From assembly GCA_041686915.1 (NCBI GenBank), contig JAWLDB010000011.1:1-33900 (forward strand): DNA of 33,900 bases, written 5' to 3'. Below the pieces are notes generated by a model, which saw only the letters and a program-made list of their open reading frames with translations, ran no database searches and was not told the origin of the DNA. A program made the translations under genes and the position numbers. This document shows, piece by piece, positions 31,261-33,900 of this stretch (its first letter is position 1; each line of letters opens with the position of its first letter). Source of the stretch: JAWLDB01 sp041686915. GTDB lineage: Bacteria > Bacillota > UBA994 > UBA5500.

Positions 31261-31268
31261 ACAGGTGT

Positions 31269-32012
31269 CTAGTTTTCCTCCTGATCGTCGATGTCGGCGT
31301 TGGAGTAGACGTTTTGCACGTCGTCATTGTCTTCCAAAGAATCGAGTAGCTTCATCACTCGCAGTGCATCGTCGCCTTCTACCCGGGTCATGGTGGTAGG
31401 CAGCATGCTCAGCTCGGCGGAAGCGATTGTGACGCCCTGCTGGAGCAGTGCCTGGCGAACTGCCTCGAGCTCATCCGGCGCAGTGATTACCTGGAAGCTT
31501 TCTTCCTCTACCTGCAGGTCCTCTGCGCCAGCTTCAAGGGCCAACAGCAGCATATCGTCTTCAGAGCGCTCATCTTCCTCGCGATCGATGACGATGACGC
31601 CCTTCTTGTTGAACATGTAAGACACGCAGCCGTTTTCTCCCATGTTTCCGCCGTTCTTGCTGAAGATGTGACGGATATCCGAGGCTGTACGGTTACGATT
31701 GTCGCTCAGCAGGTCAACGATGATGGCTACCCCGCCGGGACCGTATCCCTCATAGGAGAACTCTTCATAGTTGTCGCTGTCCAGACCGCCTGCGCCGCGC
31801 GCAATTGCCCGATTGATATTCTCGTTGGGCATATTCAAGCCCTTTGCCTTATCAATGGCAATGCGCAAACGGAAGTTACTGTCTGGATCACCGCCACCCA
31901 TTTTGGCGGCAACGATAATCTCTTTGGATACCTTGGTGAACATCTTGCCTTTTGCAGCGTCTACCTTGGCTTTCTTACGTTTAATAGTGGCCCATTTGGA
32001 ATGGCCTGACAC
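31269..32012 (-). CDS. yebC: YebC/PmpR family translation or transcription factor
   Basis: A 247-residue YebC protein. GHSKWATIKRKKAKVDAAKGKMFTKVSKEI at the N-terminus, RLRIAIDKAKGLNMPNENINRAIARGAGG (about 54-82), the YEGYGPGGVAIIVDLLSDNRNRTASDIRHIFSKNGG core and the acidic C-terminus (DNDDVQNVYSNADIDDQEEN) are diagnostic. YebC proteins were first described as DNA-binding regulators; recent work shows YebC-type proteins relieve ribosome stalling, for example on proline runs. In many genomes the gene sits beside ruvC. The start is GTG at 32012, 8 bases after GGAGAG; the GTG at 32021 overlaps that site. Confidence 0.96.
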   Translation of the reverse strand: MSGHSKWATIKRKKAKVDAAKGKMFTKVSKEIIVAAKMGGGDPDSNFRLRIAIDKAKGLNMPNENINRAIARGAGGLDSDNYEEFSYEGYGPGGVAIIVDLLSDNRNRTASDIRHIFSKNGGNMGENGCVSYMFNKKGVIVIDREEDERSEDDMLLLALEAGAEDLQVEEESFQVITAPDELEAVRQALLQQGVTIASAELSMLPTTMTRVEGDDALRVMKLLDSLEDNDDVQNVYSNADIDDQEEN

Positions 32013-32040
32013 AAAAATCACTCTCCCTTACCGAAGAATA

Positions 32041-32070
32041 ATTTTAGCATATTCCGTATGCAGGCAACAA
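32041..32070 (-). promoter_or_regulatory. Promoter of yebC
   Basis: On the minus strand TTGTTG (32065-32070) and TAAAAT (32041-32046) are 18 bases apart, and TGC before TAAAAT gives an extended -10. The -35 lies in the T tract of the nadE terminator. Confidence 0.6.
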
Positions 32071-32107
32071 GAAGGACACGGTCTTCCAGTAATGGAGGAA
32101 CGTGTCC
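32063..32107 (-). terminator. Terminator after nadE
   Basis: GGACACG/CGTGTCC form the outer stem and TCCTCCA/TGGAAGA an inner, partly wobble-paired stem around TTAC. On the minus strand TTCTTGTT follows. Confidence 0.75.
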
Positions 32108-32121
32108 CATGTGAAAGCATT

Positions 32122-32841
32122 CTATAGCTCCGGTATCGGTGGGGTGCAGCGTTTGTGCGCGCTGATGGCGTTGAGGTGGTCGACCCTGCTCTTTACGCGT
32201 TCATCCGCTTCCCCGGCTAGGATGTAGTGATCCAGCTCGGCGTAGCTCAGGCCCATTTCATTCTCGTCTGTCTGGCCATCCCAAAGACCGGCAGACGGAG
32301 CCTTGTTGATGATTTCCTGGGGTACGCCGAGGACAGCGGCTAGCTCACGCACCTGTTGTTTGACCAGACCAGCAATCGGCATTAGATCTACCCCGCCATC
32401 ACCGTACTTGGTAAAGTAGCCGATCGTCACCTCACTGCGGTTGCCGGTGCCCAACACCAGCGCCTGACGCAGGCTGGCATAGTAATACAAGGTGGTCATC
32501 CGTAGCCTCGGCTTGATGTTGGCAACAGCCATTCTGGGAGCATCCTCTTCTACTGGCAGCGCCTGTGAGAGGGTATCAAAGGTTCTGGTTAAGTCTACTG
32601 TCATCACCGGCAGGTCAAAGGCGTTGGCGCACAGCATGGCATGCTCTGCGTCCTCGGGATTGCTGTGGCAAGGCATAATGATGCCGATCGCCTCTTCCCC
32701 GAAGGCAAGCTTGGCAAGACCGGCTACCACGGCTGAGTCAATCCCGCCGCTTAGGCCGAATACCACGCCCTTGCAACCCGCCCCTGCAACCTGTTCCTGT
32801 AACCAACTAACCAGCCTTTCGGCCAGTTTCTGCACTTCCAT
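32122..32841 (-). CDS. nadE: Ammonia-dependent NAD+ synthetase
   Basis: A 239-residue NadE, which adenylates and amidates deamido-NAD to NAD+ in the cytoplasm. The ATP pyrophosphatase P-loop is GLSGGIDSAVV (about 29-39). GIIMPCHSNPEDAEHA, LYYYASLRQALVLGTGNRSE (about 117), GYFTKYGDGGVDLMPIAGLVKQQVRELA and APSAGLWDGQTDENEMGLSYAELD (about 181-204) are conserved. There is no nitrilase (glutaminase) domain, so the nitrogen donor is ammonia. It lies 18 bases downstream of the ychF stop, probably co-transcribed with it, and ends at its own terminator. Confidence 0.96.
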   Translation of the reverse strand: MEVQKLAERLVSWLQEQVAGAGCKGVVFGLSGGIDSAVVAGLAKLAFGEEAIGIIMPCHSNPEDAEHAMLCANAFDLPVMTVDLTRTFDTLSQALPVEEDAPRMAVANIKPRLRMTTLYYYASLRQALVLGTGNRSEVTIGYFTKYGDGGVDLMPIAGLVKQQVRELAAVLGVPQEIINKAPSAGLWDGQTDENEMGLSYAELDHYILAGEADERVKSRVDHLNAISAHKRCTPPIPEL

Positions 32842-32859
32842 AGCTCTTCCCCCCGCTAT

Positions 32860-33900
32860 CTAAACGTTAAAGCGGATGTTCATGATATCGCCGTCGTGGA
32901 CGATATATTCCTTGCCCTCTAAGTTATACTTGCCAGCTTCCTTAGCTTTGGACACGCTACCCAGTTCCATCAGGTCGGCATACTTGACGACCTCTGCCCT
33001 AATGAACCCTCTTTCAAGGTCTGAGTGGATCTTGCCGGCCGCCCGCTTGGCATTAGTGCCCCGGTCAATGGTCCACGCACGCACCTCATCTTCACCGACA
33101 GTGAAGAATGAAATCAGGCCTAGCGTCTCATAAGCTGCTCGCATTACACGGTTGATAGCTGGTTCTTCGATGCCCAGCTCTGCAAAGAACAACTCCCTGT
33201 CATCCTCTGCCAGCTGACTAATCTCCTCTTCCACCTGGCAGCAGAGTTCCACCACGGTCAGCCCCTTTTCTTCCGCAGCTGCCATCAGCTCTGCTTTACG
33301 GGGATAGTCGCCGCTTGAGAACTGTTCCTCGTCCAGGTTGACTGCCACAATCATCGGCTTGTCAGTTAGGAACGTATAGTTGATTAAGGTTTCGCGCTCC
33401 TCGTCAGACAGCTCGAGCTGTGAGAAAGGCTTTTCCTGCTCCAGGTGAGCCATGCATTTCTCCAGCACCACAAGCTCCTTCTGCTGCTCGGGAGTCACCT
33501 TCTTGCCCTGCTTAATGCGGGTAATGCGTTTGTCTACAAAGTCGAGGTCGGCCATCAAGAGCTCAAAGTTAACGATTTCCATGTCACGCACGGGATCGAT
33601 ACTCTCTTCCACGTGCAGTACGTTTTCATTGCTGAAAGCCCGCACCACTTGGATAAGGGCATCTACTTTGCGCACTGAGTCAAGGAATGCGTTGCCCACT
33701 CCCTGTCCCTCGCTGGCGCCGCGCACGAGGCCGGGTACATCGATGACCTCTATCTGGGCGTAGGTGGTTTTCTTGGGTTTGAACATGGCGGATAGCTTGT
33801 CGATTCGGTTGTCAGGCACCTTAGCGATGCCGACATTAGCGTCTGTTTTTCCTGAGAAAAACTGGGATGTCTCCAGCTTAGCCCCCGTAAGCAAGTTATA
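32860..33900 (-). CDS. ychF: Redox-regulated ATPase/GTPase YchF (5' end outside the window)
   Basis: 347 codons of YchF, an OBG-like ATPase that binds ribosomes and is tied to oxidative stress responses. The gene begins beyond position 33900; the visible part starts inside the P-loop helix (YNLLTGAK), so only about 16-20 residues including the Walker A box are missing. Present are the G2/G3 region with IEVIDVPGLVRGASEGQGVGNAFL, the coiled-coil insert (about 120-185, KKVTPEQQKELVVLEKC), VAVNLDEE in the place of the NKxD-like motif, and the C-terminal TGS domain: GEDEVRAWTIDRGTNAKRAAGKIHSDLERGFIRAEVV ending in YIVHDGDIMNIRFNV. Confidence 0.97.
   Translation of the reverse strand, partial: YNLLTGAKLETSQFFSGKTDANVGIAKVPDNRIDKLSAMFKPKKTTYAQIEVIDVPGLVRGASEGQGVGNAFLDSVRKVDALIQVVRAFSNENVLHVEESIDPVRDMEIVNFELLMADLDFVDKRITRIKQGKKVTPEQQKELVVLEKCMAHLEQEKPFSQLELSDEERETLINYTFLTDKPMIVAVNLDEEQFSSGDYPRKAELMAAAEEKGLTVVELCCQVEEEISQLAEDDRELFFAELGIEEPAINRVMRAAYETLGLISFFTVGEDEVRAWTIDRGTNAKRAAGKIHSDLERGFIRAEVVKYADLMELGSVSKAKEAGKYNLEGKEYIVHDGDIMNIRFNV

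Overview
The window looks like chromosome from a Gram-positive, endospore-forming member of the Bacillota, most likely a clostridial or Peptococcaceae-like lineage. The evidence is a SpoIID-family protein, a BofC-like protein, a SigI/RsgI pair, the HemZ and QueH families, strong AGGAGG ribosome-binding sites, and frequent GTG and TTG starts (ruvB and the TIGR04086 gene appear to use TTG). Base composition is moderate. No rRNA, tRNA, CRISPR array, prophage or complete insertion sequence was seen.

Layout. 1-92: tail of a MATE efflux gene. 151-2885: two transporters transcribed apart from divergent promoters. 2933-3634: a REP-associated tyrosine transposase (RAYT) with its REP hairpins. 3709-7169: an SOS-type cassette, with LexA-like boxes, a small DUF6504-like protein and an ImuC/DnaE2-like polymerase; no Y-family polymerase is visible. 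7246-8878: a class A beta-lactamase-fold protein and a DUF72 protein that converge and overlap. 9006-13647 (minus): spoIID-like, queA, tgt and a TIGR04086 membrane protein. 13778-15485 (minus): a frameshifted sigI and its rsgI. 15594-18628 (minus): an ArsR/SmtB repressor and a Zn/Cd/Pb P-type ATPase. 18898-20633 (minus): a hemZ-like gene with an in-frame TAG, coupled to queH. 20732-21928: a dicarboxylate/amino-acid symporter. 22037-24227 (minus): ruvC-ruvA-ruvB. 24434-24577: remnant of a chemotaxis receptor gene. 24650-27372: a GNAT protein, an ECF sigma factor and its putative anti-sigma factor. 27483-31089: an ATP-dependent DNA ligase, a lipoprotein, two unknown exported or anchored proteins and a BofC-like protein. 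31269-33900 (minus): yebC, nadE and ychF, the last cut by the window edge.

How it fits together. From general knowledge, yebC, a bofC-like gene, ruvCAB, spoIID, queA and tgt often lie close together in clostridia. Here they keep that order on the minus strand but are separated by transporters, metal resistance, regulators, a receptor remnant and REP elements. Three queuosine genes (tgt, queA, queH) are present in two operons. DNA damage and recombination functions recur: SOS polymerase, RuvABC and DNA ligase.

The points most worth a second look are: the RAYT/REP family, with compensatory changes in the hairpin stems and a copy 27 kb away; the LexA-like boxes beside both the RAYT and the polymerase cassette; the near-perfect 18-bp hairpin inside the DUF72 coding region; the TAG in the hemZ PWG motif; the sigI frameshift; and a promoter before the BofC-like gene that fits the sigma-G consensus.
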